DNA of 64,000 nucleotides from Haliea sp963974125 (GTDB taxonomy: Bacteria; Pseudomonadota; Gammaproteobacteria; Pseudomonadales; Halieaceae): assembly GCA_963974125.1 (NCBI GenBank), contig CAXBCH010000005.1, positions 114,198 to 178,197 of the forward strand. The letters run 5' to 3'. Of this stretch, positions 45,511-54,543 are shown piece by piece. Position 1 is the stretch's first letter; each line of letters begins with the position of its first letter. Made by a program: the position numbers and the translations under genes. The notes under the pieces were generated by a model. That model made no database searches and had not been told where the DNA came from. It saw only the letters and a program-made list of their open reading frames with translations.

Positions 45511-45660
45511 AATCGTGATCGCGCTTTTCGAGGCACCTGCGGGAAAGACGGACGAGAATATAGAAAACATCCCGGGCTCACAAGCCGCATTCGCGCGGCC
45601 CCTGCGGACAACGGGCCTGACCGGGCAGACTCAAAAGACGAGGGCCCGTGGTGACTGCAC

Positions 45661-45694
45661 AAAAAAAAGCCGGGCACCTCGCGGCTGCCCGGCT
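45661..45694 (-). terminator. intrinsic terminator after rpmE
   Basis: Minus strand: AGCCGGGCA pairs with TGCCCGGCT, followed by eight T residues. Confidence 0.9.
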
Positions 45695-45730
45695 CTCCTG
45701 GTCGGCTGCGACTGGCGCAGCCGCGGCAAA

Positions 45731-45952
45731 TCAGCCCTGGCGCGAAGCACCGCGAGCGCCAAAGCGCTTTTTGAAGCGGTCTACACGGCCACCGGTATCC
45801 ATGACTTTCTGCTTGCCGGTGAAGAAGGGGTGGCATTCGGAGCACACATCAACGTGGAAGTCCTCGCAACGGGTGGACCGGGTGGTTATAACGTTGCCGC
45901 AGCTGCACGTTGCCGTGACTGCCTCGTATTTGGGATGTATTTCTGCTTTCAT
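45731..45952 (-). CDS. rpmE: 50S ribosomal protein L31 (zinc form)
   Basis: 73-residue L31. Zinc ligands Cys16, Cys18, Cys37 and Cys40 are all present (CSCGN; VCSECHPFFTG), as in the E. coli zinc form. ATG 45952 follows AGGAG. A promoter (46040-46067) and an intrinsic terminator frame it as a single-gene unit, divergent from priA. Confidence 0.97.
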   Translation of the reverse strand: MKAEIHPKYEAVTATCSCGNVITTRSTRCEDFHVDVCSECHPFFTGKQKVMDTGGRVDRFKKRFGARGASRQG

Positions 45953-46039
45953 GGTGTTGCTCCTGTGTATTGGCGCCGCCACCCGATCTCGTCGGGCACC
46001 GCGCCGGATTGTGGAGATAGCGTGAAAAAATAGGCGCGC

Positions 46040-46067
46040 ATAGTACCAGACACAGCGCCGGACGCAA
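46040..46067 (-). promoter_or_regulatory. rpmE promoter
   Basis: Minus strand: -35 TTGCGT (46062-46067) and -10 TACTAT (46040-46045) with a 16-base spacer, 88 bases before the rpmE start. Confidence 0.6.
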
Positions 46068-46129
46068 GTGCCGTGGCTGCTGTATTATTGCCTGCCCTGC
46101 GACCACCAGCCACGCCCATGAGAGGCGCA

Positions 46130-48328
46130 ATGCCGATACTCCGCCTCGCCATACCGACTCCGCTGCGCTCCCTGTTCGATTATCTGCCCCCGGCGGAGCT
46201 GGGCCCGGAGGCAATCGCAGCCCTGCAACCGGGGTGCCGCCTGCGGGTCAATTTCGGCCGCCGGCAGCTCCAGGGTTATCTGGTCGAGGTAGCCACCGAT
46301 TCCGAGCTGCCGGCCAGCGCCCTGAAGGAAGCCCGGGAAGTGCTCGACACCGAGGCGCTGCCGTCAGCGTCCCTGTTGCAGCTGTGCCTGTGGGCGGCGG
46401 ACTACTACCAGCACCCTCCAGGCGAGGTGCTGGAACTCGCATTCCCCCCGGGACTGCGCGACGGCAAGCCGCACCAGCCCCCCGGAGCCGCAGCCTGGAC
46501 CCTCAGTCAGCGCGGCAAGGGCCTGCCCACGGGGGCGCTGGGGCGCTCGCCACGCCAGGCCGAGGCCCTGCAGCTGCTGCAGCAGGGCGGCGCCATCGCC
46601 GCCACCGTGTTCAAGGAGCTCGGCATCAGCACGAGCATCCTGCGCCAGCTGGAGCAAAAGGGCCTGGCCGAGCGCTGCATCCTGCCACCCGCAACGCAGA
46701 CACCGCAACCGGGCCCTGGCCTCGCGCTCAACCCGGACCAGGCAGCCGCGGTAAGCGGGATCCTCGCCGGCTACGGCAGCTTCGCCAGCCATCTGCTGGA
46801 GGGCGTCACCGGCAGCGGCAAAACCGAAGTGTACCTGCAGCTGATTTCCCACTGTCTGCAGCAGGGCCAGCAGGCGCTGGTGCTGATTCCGGAAATCGGC
46901 CTGACGCCGCAGACCCTGGAGCGGTTCCGGAGCCGCTTCGGTCAGGGCGTTGTCGTGCTGCACTCCGGCCTCAATGCCGGCGAGCGCTATGCGGCCTGGG
47001 AGGCGGCCCGCACCGGCGCAGCGGGTATCGTCATCGGCACCCGGTCGGCCATTTTTACCAGTCTGCAACGCCCGGGACTGATCATCGTCGATGAGGAACA
47101 CGACAGCTCGTTCAAACAGCAGGACGGGTTCCGCTATTCCGCCCGCGACCTGGCCGTGAAACGCGCCCAGATCGAGGACTGCACGGTGGTCCTCGGCAGC
47201 GCCACTCCGGCACTGGAGACGCTGCACAATGCACTGCAGGGGCGCTACGGACACCATCAGCTGACCCTGCGCGCGGGCAGCGGCGAACTGCCGGCGATCG
47301 CCGCCATCGACGTGCGCAGGCAGGAGCTGCAGGGGGGCATGTCGGGCGCCCTGCGCGACGCCGTGCGCAGCTCCCTGGAGGCCGGCCACCAGGTCCTGTT
47401 GTTTCTCAATCGCCGCGGCTACGCGCCGACCCTGCAATGTCACGACTGTGGCTGGATCGCCCAGTGTCGGGCCTGCGATGCCCGCATGACCGTGCACCGG
47501 CGCCAGCGCCGCCTGCGCTGCCATCACTGCAGCGCGGGTGAGGGCCTGCCCCAGCGGTGCCCCCAATGCCACGGCAACCGCCTGCTGACCAATGGCCTCG
47601 GCACGGAACAGACCGAAGACGTCCTGCGACTGCAATTCAGCGCCTGGCCGGTGCACCGGGTCGACAGCGATTCCATGCAGGGTCGCGGGGCCATGCAGGC
47701 GCTGGTGGATGAAGTCAATGCCGGCGAGCCCTGTATCCTGCTGGGCACCCAGATGCTGACCAAGGGCCACCACTTCCCCGGCGTCAACCTGGTTGCGGTG
47801 ATCGATGCCGACGCCCTGCTGTTCAGCGCGGATTTCCGCGGCGAGGAGCGCATGGCGCAACTGCTGACCCAGGTGGCGGGCAGGGCAGGGCGCGAGGGTG
47901 ACGCCGGCCGGGTACTGCTGCAGACTCACTATCCGGATCATCCGGTAATGACAGCCATGCTCCAGGACAGCTACGCCGACCAGGCGCGGAGGATGCTGGA
48001 CCAGCGCCGTCAGAGTGGCATGCCCCCCTGCGGCCGCCTGCTGCTGCTGCGTACCGACAGCACGGATGCCGCTACCGGAGAGGTATTCCTGGGGACGTTA
48101 CGACGCAACGCCCAGGCGCAGCTGCCCGCAGGCTGCCAGGTGATCGGCCCCCTGCCGTCACCATTGCAGCGCCGCGCCGGCAAGTTTCGCAGCCAACTGC
48201 TGGTTACCGCGACCGATGTGCGCCAGGCGCAGCAGGCCGCGAGGCTGCTGGTGGCGGCGGCGACACAGCTGCCGGCGCGCAATGGCTTGAACTGGTCCAT
48301 CGACGTCGACCCGCTGGATCTGGGCTGA
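46130..48328 (+). CDS. priA: primosomal protein N' (PriA helicase)
   Basis: 732-residue replication-restart helicase, the same length as the E. coli protein. ATG 46130 (MPILRLAIPTPLRSLFDYL) follows AGAGG; an ATG at 46118 adds four residues. Walker A GVTGSGKTEVYL, Walker B VDEEHDSSFKQQ, zinc-binding cysteines from CHDCGWIAQCRACD to CHHC and CPQCHG, and GTQMLTKGHHFPG with QVAGRAGRE in the second helicase lobe. Confidence 0.97.
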   Translation: MPILRLAIPTPLRSLFDYLPPAELGPEAIAALQPGCRLRVNFGRRQLQGYLVEVATDSELPASALKEAREVLDTEALPSASLLQLCLWAADYYQHPPGEVLELAFPPGLRDGKPHQPPGAAAWTLSQRGKGLPTGALGRSPRQAEALQLLQQGGAIAATVFKELGISTSILRQLEQKGLAERCILPPATQTPQPGPGLALNPDQAAAVSGILAGYGSFASHLLEGVTGSGKTEVYLQLISHCLQQGQQALVLIPEIGLTPQTLERFRSRFGQGVVVLHSGLNAGERYAAWEAARTGAAGIVIGTRSAIFTSLQRPGLIIVDEEHDSSFKQQDGFRYSARDLAVKRAQIEDCTVVLGSATPALETLHNALQGRYGHHQLTLRAGSGELPAIAAIDVRRQELQGGMSGALRDAVRSSLEAGHQVLLFLNRRGYAPTLQCHDCGWIAQCRACDARMTVHRRQRRLRCHHCSAGEGLPQRCPQCHGNRLLTNGLGTEQTEDVLRLQFSAWPVHRVDSDSMQGRGAMQALVDEVNAGEPCILLGTQMLTKGHHFPGVNLVAVIDADALLFSADFRGEERMAQLLTQVAGRAGREGDAGRVLLQTHYPDHPVMTAMLQDSYADQARRMLDQRRQSGMPPCGRLLLLRTDSTDAATGEVFLGTLRRNAQAQLPAGCQVIGPLPSPLQRRAGKFRSQLLVTATDVRQAQQAARLLVAAATQLPARNGLNWSIDVDPLDLG

Positions 48329-48434
48329 TGGCGGCGGTGGTCTGGCCATGGATAGCCGTTTACGGCGATAATGCGCGCCTGCCGGGCTGCCCACAGCGGT
48401 CCCCGAACCCACACAGCAGGTACACTCCCCATAG

Positions 48435-50120
48435 ATGAAGGAACAACTGTCACAGCTGATCCAACAGGCACTGGATGCACTGGTCGCCGCGGGTGAGTTG
48501 CCGGCGGATACCCGGCCGGACATCACTATCGACCGCACCCGCGACCCGAGCCACGGCGACCTCGCCAGCAATATTGCCCTGATCCTGGCCAAAAGCGCCG
48601 GCAGGAAGCCCCGCGACCTGGCCGCCATGATCTGCGCGGCCCTGCCGGCCGCCCCGTTCATCAGCAAGACCGAGATCGCCGGCCCCGGCTTCATCAACTT
48701 TTTCCTCTCCGCGAGCAGCAGCCAGGCCGTGGTAGAGCGGGTGCTGGAGCAGGGCAGCCGCTATGGCTGCTCCGACGTCGGCGCCGGCCGCCGGGTGCAG
48801 GTGGAATTTGTCTCCGCCAACCCCACCGGGCCCCTGCATGTCGGCCATGGCCGCGGCGCGGCGGTCGGCGACAGTATCTGCAGGCTGCTGACCGCCACCG
48901 GCTGGTCCGTCGCCAGCGAGTTCTACTACAACGACGCCGGCGCCCAGATCAGCAATCTGGCGCTGTCGGTGCAGGCGCGCTGCCAGGGCTTGGGGCCCGA
49001 CGATCCGGGCTGGCCCGAGGACGGCTACCGCGGCGACTACATCCGCGATGTGGCGAACGCCTATCTCGCCGGGGAACAGATTGATGCCGAGGACCGGCAC
49101 GTTGCGGGCCGGGGCGACCCCGGGGACCTCGACGCCATCCGCGAGTTCGCGGTGGCCTACCTGCGGCGGGAACAGGATCTCGACCTCAAGGCTTTCGCGG
49201 TGCACTTCGACCACTACTTCCTGGAGTCATCCCTGTACGAGTCCGGCGAGGTCGAGACGACCGTTGCCCGGCTGATCGCCAATGGTCACACCTATGAGCA
49301 GGACGGCGCCCTCTGGCTCCGCACCACCACCTTCGGCGATGACAAGGACCGGGTGATGCGCAAGCGCGAGGGCGGCTATACCTATTTCCTGCCCGATGTG
49401 GCCTATCATTTCAACAAGTGGCAGCGCGGCTTCGAGCGGGTGATCAACGAACAGGGTGCCGACCACCATAGCACCGTGACCCGGGTCCGGGCCGGCCTGC
49501 AGGCGCTGGAATCGGGCATCCCCGAGGGCTGGCCCGACTATGTCCTGCACCAGATGGTGACGGTCATGCGCGACGGCAGCGAGGTCAAGCTGTCCAAGCG
49601 CGCCGGCAGTTATGTCACCCTGCGCGACCTGATCGACGAGGTGGGCTGCGACGCCACCCGCTATTTCCTGGTGGCGCGGGCGCCCAGCTCCCAGCTTACC
49701 TTCGATATCGACCTGGCCCTGTCCCAGAGCAACGACAACCCGGTCTACTATATACAGTATGCCCACGCCCGGGCCTGCTCAATGCGACGCAAACTGGCGG
49801 AACACGGCTGGGACTGGGCCCCCGCCCGCAGCCTGGCAGCGCTGGAGCGGCTGCAGGAGGAGCACGAGAAGGCCCTGCTGAAGCGCCTCGACCAGTATCC
49901 CGAAGTGGTTGCGAACGCTGCGCTGGCCAGCGAGCCCCACACCATTGCCAACTACCTGCGCGAACTCGCCGGCGAGTTTCACTCCTGGTACAACGCCCAC
50001 AAGGTCCTGGTGGAAGAGCGGGACCTGCGCGATGCCCGCCTGGCCCTGGGCGAAGCGGTGCGCCAGGTCATTGCCAATGGCCTGCACCTGTTGGGCGTGA
50101 GTGCCCCGGAGACCATGTAG
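48435..50120 (+). CDS. argS: arginyl-tRNA synthetase
   Basis: 561-residue class I synthetase. HIGH-type motif in NPTGPLHVGHGRGAAVGD, KMSK-equivalent in SEVKLSKRAGSYVTL, and a C-terminal DALR anticodon-binding domain (YAHARACSMRRKL onward). Full family length. Followed after two bases by a SPOR-domain gene. Confidence 0.97.
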   Translation: MKEQLSQLIQQALDALVAAGELPADTRPDITIDRTRDPSHGDLASNIALILAKSAGRKPRDLAAMICAALPAAPFISKTEIAGPGFINFFLSASSSQAVVERVLEQGSRYGCSDVGAGRRVQVEFVSANPTGPLHVGHGRGAAVGDSICRLLTATGWSVASEFYYNDAGAQISNLALSVQARCQGLGPDDPGWPEDGYRGDYIRDVANAYLAGEQIDAEDRHVAGRGDPGDLDAIREFAVAYLRREQDLDLKAFAVHFDHYFLESSLYESGEVETTVARLIANGHTYEQDGALWLRTTTFGDDKDRVMRKREGGYTYFLPDVAYHFNKWQRGFERVINEQGADHHSTVTRVRAGLQALESGIPEGWPDYVLHQMVTVMRDGSEVKLSKRAGSYVTLRDLIDEVGCDATRYFLVARAPSSQLTFDIDLALSQSNDNPVYYIQYAHARACSMRRKLAEHGWDWAPARSLAALERLQEEHEKALLKRLDQYPEVVANAALASEPHTIANYLRELAGEFHSWYNAHKVLVEERDLRDARLALGEAVRQVIANGLHLLGVSAPETM

Positions 50121-50122
50121 TC

Positions 50123-50710
50123 ATGGCACGGGAGTACGCCAGAGGAAGCCGCAGCGGTGCCCGCAGGAAACCCCAGGCCGCCAGCCGCAACTCCGCCCAG
50201 GCGCCCGCCAGTCCCTGGCGCTGGTACGGTGCCGGGGTCGGCACCGGGGTCTTCCTCAGCCTTTTGCTCTACCTGGGCACCCTGCCTCCCGGCGCCGGTA
50301 CGGGCGCGGAAGGGACTGCCGCGGCAACGGCCGGCGCGGCAACGGCCGGCGCCGAAAAGGCGCCACCGAAACCCCGCTTCGACTTCTACACCATGCTGCC
50401 GGAGCAGCGTATTGCGGTGGACGTGGAACCCGCCCAGGTGGCGACTCCGCGCACCGATGCCACCGCACAGGGCGAGACCTTCCTGCTGCAGGCGGGCTCC
50501 TTCCGCCAGCGCGAGGACGCGGACCGGCGCCGGGCGGAACTGCTGTTGCTGGGCCTGGAACCCCGGGTAGAGGAGGCCAGCGGCGAGCACGGGCGCTTCT
50601 TCCGGGTCTATCTGGGCCCATTCCAGACCCACGCCCAGATGAGCCGGGCGCGCGGACTGACCACGGCACAGAACATCGACACCCTGCTGATGAAACGGGA
50701 CAGTCCCTGA
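50123..50710 (+). CDS. SPOR-domain membrane protein (FtsN-like)
   Basis: 195-residue inner-membrane protein. A basic N-terminus precedes one helix (WYGAGVGTGVFLSLLLYLG), then an Ala/Gly-rich linker with a duplicated 15-base unit at 50321-50350, and a C-terminal SPOR domain (ETFLLQAGSFRQREDADRRR to FRVYLGPFQTHAQM) that binds denuded septal glycan. It resembles FtsN in layout, and the argS-SPOR-hslV order matches Pseudomonas; whether it is the essential FtsN is unclear. Confidence 0.88.
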   Translation: MAREYARGSRSGARRKPQAASRNSAQAPASPWRWYGAGVGTGVFLSLLLYLGTLPPGAGTGAEGTAAATAGAATAGAEKAPPKPRFDFYTMLPEQRIAVDVEPAQVATPRTDATAQGETFLLQAGSFRQREDADRRRAELLLLGLEPRVEEASGEHGRFFRVYLGPFQTHAQMSRARGLTTAQNIDTLLMKRDSP

Positions 50711-50758
50711 GCCGGGCGCCCCTGAGGCCCACGCTTCGGAGTCAGCCCCGCTCCAGCG

Positions 50759-50786
50759 CTTGAATTCCCGCCACCACCCCCCATAT
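50759..50786 (+). promoter_or_regulatory. sigma-32 (heat-shock) type promoter of hslVU
   Basis: CTTGAA (50759-50764), a 14-base spacer and CCCCATAT (50779-50786) match the RpoH consensus (CTTGAA, N13-17, CCCCATNT). It ends 22 bases before the hslV start. Confidence 0.8.
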
Positions 50787-50808
50787 CCTGCGGAACAGGA
50801 GACAGATT

Positions 50809-51348
50809 GTGGAACAGTACAGAGGCACGACCATTCTCTCGGTGCGACGCGGCAACAGTGTCGTGATTGGCGGCGACGGCCAGGTATCGCTGGGCAACAC
50901 GGTAATGAAGGGCAATGCCCGCAAGGTACGCCGGCTGCACAAGAACCAGGTCCTGGCAGGCTTTGCCGGCGGCACCGCGGATGCATTTACCCTGTTTGAG
51001 CTGTTCGAGGCCAAGCTGGACAAGCACCAGGGCAATCTGGTGCGCTCCGCGGTGGAGCTGGCCAAGGCCTGGCGCACCGAGCGCTCCCTGCGCCGGCTGG
51101 AGGCGCTGCTGGCGGTGGCCGACAAGGAAACCTCCCTGGTCATCACCGGCAACGGCGATGTGATCGAACCGGAAGACAACATGATCGCCATTGGCTCCGG
51201 TGGGCCCTATGCCCAGTCCGCGGCCCGCGCGCTGCTGGACAATACCGACCTGGACGCCCGCAGCATCGTCGAGAAGGGCCTGAATATCGCCGGCGACATC
51301 TGTATCTACACCAACCACAACCAGACCATCGAGCAACTCGACTACTAG
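50809..51348 (+). CDS. hslV: ATP-dependent protease peptidase subunit HslV
   Basis: 179-residue proteasome-like peptidase. Start is GTG 50809 after AGGAG. A six-residue leader MEQYRG precedes the catalytic Thr (TTILSVRRG), so the protein must be processed past the Met, as in some other gammaproteobacteria; E. coli HslV starts MTT. Family blocks GGDGQVSLGNTVMKGNA and AGFAGGTADAFTLFE are intact. It partners HslU, 12 bases downstream, under a heat-shock promoter. Confidence 0.96.
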   Translation: MEQYRGTTILSVRRGNSVVIGGDGQVSLGNTVMKGNARKVRRLHKNQVLAGFAGGTADAFTLFELFEAKLDKHQGNLVRSAVELAKAWRTERSLRRLEALLAVADKETSLVITGNGDVIEPEDNMIAIGSGGPYAQSAARALLDNTDLDARSIVEKGLNIAGDICIYTNHNQTIEQLDY

Positions 51349-51360
51349 GTAGCCCGTATC

Positions 51361-52686
51361 ATGTCCAACATGACTCCACGCGAGATTGTCCACGAGCTGG
51401 ACAAGCACATCATCGGCCAGCAGGATGCCAAGCGTGCGGTCGCCATAGCCCTGCGCAACCGCTGGCGTCGCATGCAGCTGCCAGAAGACCTGCGGGCGGA
51501 AATCACCCCCAAGAACATCCTCATGATCGGCCCCACCGGCGTCGGCAAGACCGAGATCGCCCGGCGCCTCGCAAAGCTCGCCAACGCGCCCTTCGTCAAG
51601 GTCGAGGCTACCAAGTTCACCGAGGTCGGCTATGTCGGCAGGGACGTGGAATCCATCGTCCGCGACCTGGCGGACGTGGCGGTCAAGCTGTACCGGGAGC
51701 AGGAAATGGAGCGGGTGCGCTTCCGCGCCGAAGAGGCCGCGGAGGAGCGACTGCTGGATATCCTGCTGCCCCCCGCCAGGGACAGCGACAACAGTGGCGC
51801 CGGCGCCGGCACCCGCCAGTTGCTGCGCAAGAAGCTGCGCGAGGGCGAGCTGGACAGCAAGGAAGTGGATGTGGAACTGGCCGCCAGCAGCGCCGGGGTG
51901 GAGATCATGGCGCCCCCGGGGATGGAGGAAATGACCAGCCAGCTGCAGAGCATGTTCTCCAACATGTCGCGGCAGCAGCGCAAGACCCGGCGCATGCCGG
52001 TGCAGGCCGCCTTCAAGGCCCTGCGCGACGAGGAGGCCGCGAAGCTGGTCAATGAAGATGAGCTCAAGCAGAAGGCCATCCACGAGGCGGAGCAAAACGG
52101 CATCGTGTTTATCGACGAACTGGACAAGGTTGCCAAGCGCGGCGACACCGGCGGCGCCGATGTCTCCCGCGAGGGAGTGCAGCGGGACCTGCTGCCGCTG
52201 ATCGAGGGCTCCACCGTGACCACCAAGCACGGGGCGATCAAGACCGACCATATCCTGTTTATCGCCTCAGGTGCCTTTCACCTGGCCAAGCCTTCGGACC
52301 TGATTCCGGAACTGCAGGGCAGGTTGCCAATCCGGGTGGAGCTGGACTCGCTGAACGCCGATGACTTCGAGCGCATCCTCACCGAACCGGACGCCTCGCT
52401 CACCGAGCAGTACCAGGCCCTGCTGGGCACTGAAGGCCTGCAGGTAGAGTTCACCCGCGACGGTCTGCGACGCATTGCCGAGACCGCCTGGCAAGTCAAC
52501 GAGAAAACCGAGAACATCGGCGCCCGGCGCCTGCACACCATCATGGAGCGACTGCTGGAGGAGGCCTCCTTCGCCGCGGCCGACTCCGGCCTGCAACAGC
52601 AGGGGCTGAAAATCGACGCGGACTATGTCAACCAGCAACTGCAGGCCCTGAGCGAAGACGAAGATCTGTCGCGCTTTATCCTCTGA
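51361..52686 (+). CDS. hslU: ATP-dependent protease ATPase subunit HslU
   Basis: 441-residue AAA+ unfoldase for HslV. Walker A GPTGVGKTEIARRLA, pore region VEATKFTEVGYVGRDVE, Walker B GIVFIDELDKVA, the variable I-domain in the middle and the C-terminal LSRFIL tail that docks into HslV. Full family length. Confidence 0.97.
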   Translation: MSNMTPREIVHELDKHIIGQQDAKRAVAIALRNRWRRMQLPEDLRAEITPKNILMIGPTGVGKTEIARRLAKLANAPFVKVEATKFTEVGYVGRDVESIVRDLADVAVKLYREQEMERVRFRAEEAAEERLLDILLPPARDSDNSGAGAGTRQLLRKKLREGELDSKEVDVELAASSAGVEIMAPPGMEEMTSQLQSMFSNMSRQQRKTRRMPVQAAFKALRDEEAAKLVNEDELKQKAIHEAEQNGIVFIDELDKVAKRGDTGGADVSREGVQRDLLPLIEGSTVTTKHGAIKTDHILFIASGAFHLAKPSDLIPELQGRLPIRVELDSLNADDFERILTEPDASLTEQYQALLGTEGLQVEFTRDGLRRIAETAWQVNEKTENIGARRLHTIMERLLEEASFAAADSGLQQQGLKIDADYVNQQLQALSEDEDLSRFIL

Positions 52687-52701
52687 CCACGGTAGCCCAC
52701 C

Positions 52702-53094
52702 ATGACCGCTAGTGCCCAACGCCCGCTGGACATCCACCTGCACCGCAAGTCGCGGGAACTGGAGCTGGTGTACCCGGGGGATGAACGCTATCGCCTCAGC
52801 TGCGAGTTCCTGCGGGTGCATTCGCCCTCCGCCGAGGTGAAGGGCCACGGCCCCGGCCAGGAGGTGCTGCAGACCGGCAAGATCGGGGTCAACATCACCG
52901 CGATCAAGCCCGTGGGCCACTACGCACTGCAGCTGGTGTTCGATGACGGCCACGACACCGGCCTGTATTCCTGGGATTACCTGCATCAGCTCTGCTCACA
53001 GCAGGAAACCCTGTGGCAGCAGTACCTGGAGCGGATGACCGCCGCCGGCGCCAGTCGCGACCCCCAGGTACAGGTGATCAACTTCCAGCCCTGA
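52702..53094 (+). CDS. DUF971 / GBBH-like N-terminal domain protein
   Basis: 130-residue protein made of one domain homologous to the N-terminal zinc-binding part of gamma-butyrobetaine hydroxylase (DUF971). Typical blocks: IHLHRKSRELEL, YRLSCEFLRVHSPSAEV and LVFDDGHDTGLYSWDYLHQL. Standalone forms are linked with Fe-S and ATPase functions in some species; the role here is unproven. The position after hslU is the same in Pseudomonas, but the pha polyester genes that follow there are missing. Confidence 0.88.
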   Translation: MTASAQRPLDIHLHRKSRELELVYPGDERYRLSCEFLRVHSPSAEVKGHGPGQEVLQTGKIGVNITAIKPVGHYALQLVFDDGHDTGLYSWDYLHQLCSQQETLWQQYLERMTAAGASRDPQVQVINFQP

Positions 53095-53150
53095 CCGGGC
53101 ACCGACAACGCGCTACAATACGCGGTCAGCTGTTCGCCGGCGGAGGCCGC

Positions 53151-53900
53151 ATGAGCAAGAAACGCACCACCCATTTCGGCTACAGGGAAGTTGACGAGGA
53201 CGCCAAGGCGGGCCTGGTCGCCAACGTGTTCCACTCGGTTGCCGCCCGCTACGACCTGATGAACGACCTCATGTCCGGCGGTGTGCACCGTATCTGGAAG
53301 CGCTTCACCATCGAACTCAGCGCCGTGCGTGCAGGCCAGTCCGTGCTCGACATCGCCGGCGGCACCGGCGACCTGGCGGCAAAGTTCGCCGACATCGTCG
53401 GCGCCGACGGCCGTGTGGTGCTGGCGGACATCAATGAATCCATGCTCCAGGTGGGTCGGGACAAGCTGATCGATCACGGCTACCAGGGCAACCTGGAGTA
53501 CGTGCAGGCCGATGCCCAGTACCTGCCCTTTCCCGACGACAGCTTCGACTGTGTCAGCATCGCCTTCGGCCTGCGCAACGTCACCGACAAGGACCTGGCC
53601 CTGCGTTCCATGCTGCGGGTGCTGAAGCCCGGCGGACGCCTTCTGGTGCTGGAGTTCTCCAAACCCCGCAACGAATTGCTGGGCAAGGCCTATGACGGTT
53701 ACTCGTTCCGCGTCCTGCCGCTGATGGGCAAGCTGGTGGCCGGCGACAGCGACAGCTACCAGTACCTCGCCGAGTCCATCCGCGTGCATCCCGACCAGGA
53801 AACACTGCTGGGCATGATGGAGGACGCCGGTTTCGTCAATTGCGAGTACCACAACCTGACCGGGGGCATCGTCGCCCTGCACCGGGGCTTCAAGGCCTGA
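53151..53900 (+). CDS. ubiE: ubiquinone/menaquinone C-methyltransferase
   Basis: 249-residue SAM methyltransferase acting on the quinone ring. ATG 53151 follows GGAGG. Motifs: HFGYREVDEDAKAGLVANVF, SAM loop LDIAGGTGDLAAKFA, AFGLRNVTDKDLALR and LKPGGRLLVLEFSKP. First of the ubiE-ubiJ-ubiB set. Confidence 0.97.
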   Translation: MSKKRTTHFGYREVDEDAKAGLVANVFHSVAARYDLMNDLMSGGVHRIWKRFTIELSAVRAGQSVLDIAGGTGDLAAKFADIVGADGRVVLADINESMLQVGRDKLIDHGYQGNLEYVQADAQYLPFPDDSFDCVSIAFGLRNVTDKDLALRSMLRVLKPGGRLLVLEFSKPRNELLGKAYDGYSFRVLPLMGKLVAGDSDSYQYLAESIRVHPDQETLLGMMEDAGFVNCEYHNLTGGIVALHRGFKA

Positions 53901-53901
53901 C

Positions 53902-54543
53902 ATGGCCGCCAGCCTGGACCCAACCGTCACCACGGCGGCACTGGCGGCGCTGGAGGCGGCGGTCAACCGGGCCCTGACCCTGGACCCGGCCGCGCAGCGG
54001 AAGCTGGCAGGTCTCGGCGGCCACACGTTTGCCATCGAGTGCAGCGCGCCGGTATTTGCCGTCTATCTGCAACCGGGCGCGGAGCAGGTCCGGCTACTGG
54101 GTTACCACGACGGCCCCGTAACCACCCGGGTGACCGGCACCGCGGCAGACTTTGCCGAGCTCGCCAGCTCCAGCGACCCCGCCGCAACCCTGATCAATGG
54201 CAAGCTGGCCCTGCGGGGTGACAGCGCGCCGCTGATCGAACTGCAGCAGATCCTCGGCAACCTGGACCTGGATTGGGAAGCGCCACTGGTGGACGCCCTC
54301 GGCGATGTCGCCGGCCACCAACTGGCGGAATTGCTGCGTGCGGGTGCCAGCGGCGGCCGTGCTGTCAGCAAAAGCCTGCTGCGACAGCTGGAAGAGTTCA
54401 TTCATGAGGAGGCCCGCCTGAGTCCACCACGGCTGGAGGTCGAGGATTTTTATGCCGATGTGCAGGCCCTCGAGCAACGGGTGGAGCGCCTGCAATCGCG
54501 CCTGGCCAGGCTGCGCAAGCGCATCGCGCAGGCCGCATCGTGA
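53902..54543 (+). CDS. ubiJ: ubiquinone biosynthesis accessory factor UbiJ (SCP2 domain)
   Basis: 213-residue protein with an N-terminal SCP2 lipid-binding domain (about 10-115) and a C-terminal coiled coil (LEQRVERLQSRLARLRKR). UbiJ holds quinone intermediates within the Ubi complex and pairs with UbiK. It starts one base after ubiE ends and overlaps ubiB by four bases. Confidence 0.92.
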   Translation: MAASLDPTVTTAALAALEAAVNRALTLDPAAQRKLAGLGGHTFAIECSAPVFAVYLQPGAEQVRLLGYHDGPVTTRVTGTAADFAELASSSDPAATLINGKLALRGDSAPLIELQQILGNLDLDWEAPLVDALGDVAGHQLAELLRAGASGGRAVSKSLLRQLEEFIHEEARLSPPRLEVEDFYADVQALEQRVERLQSRLARLRKRIAQAAS

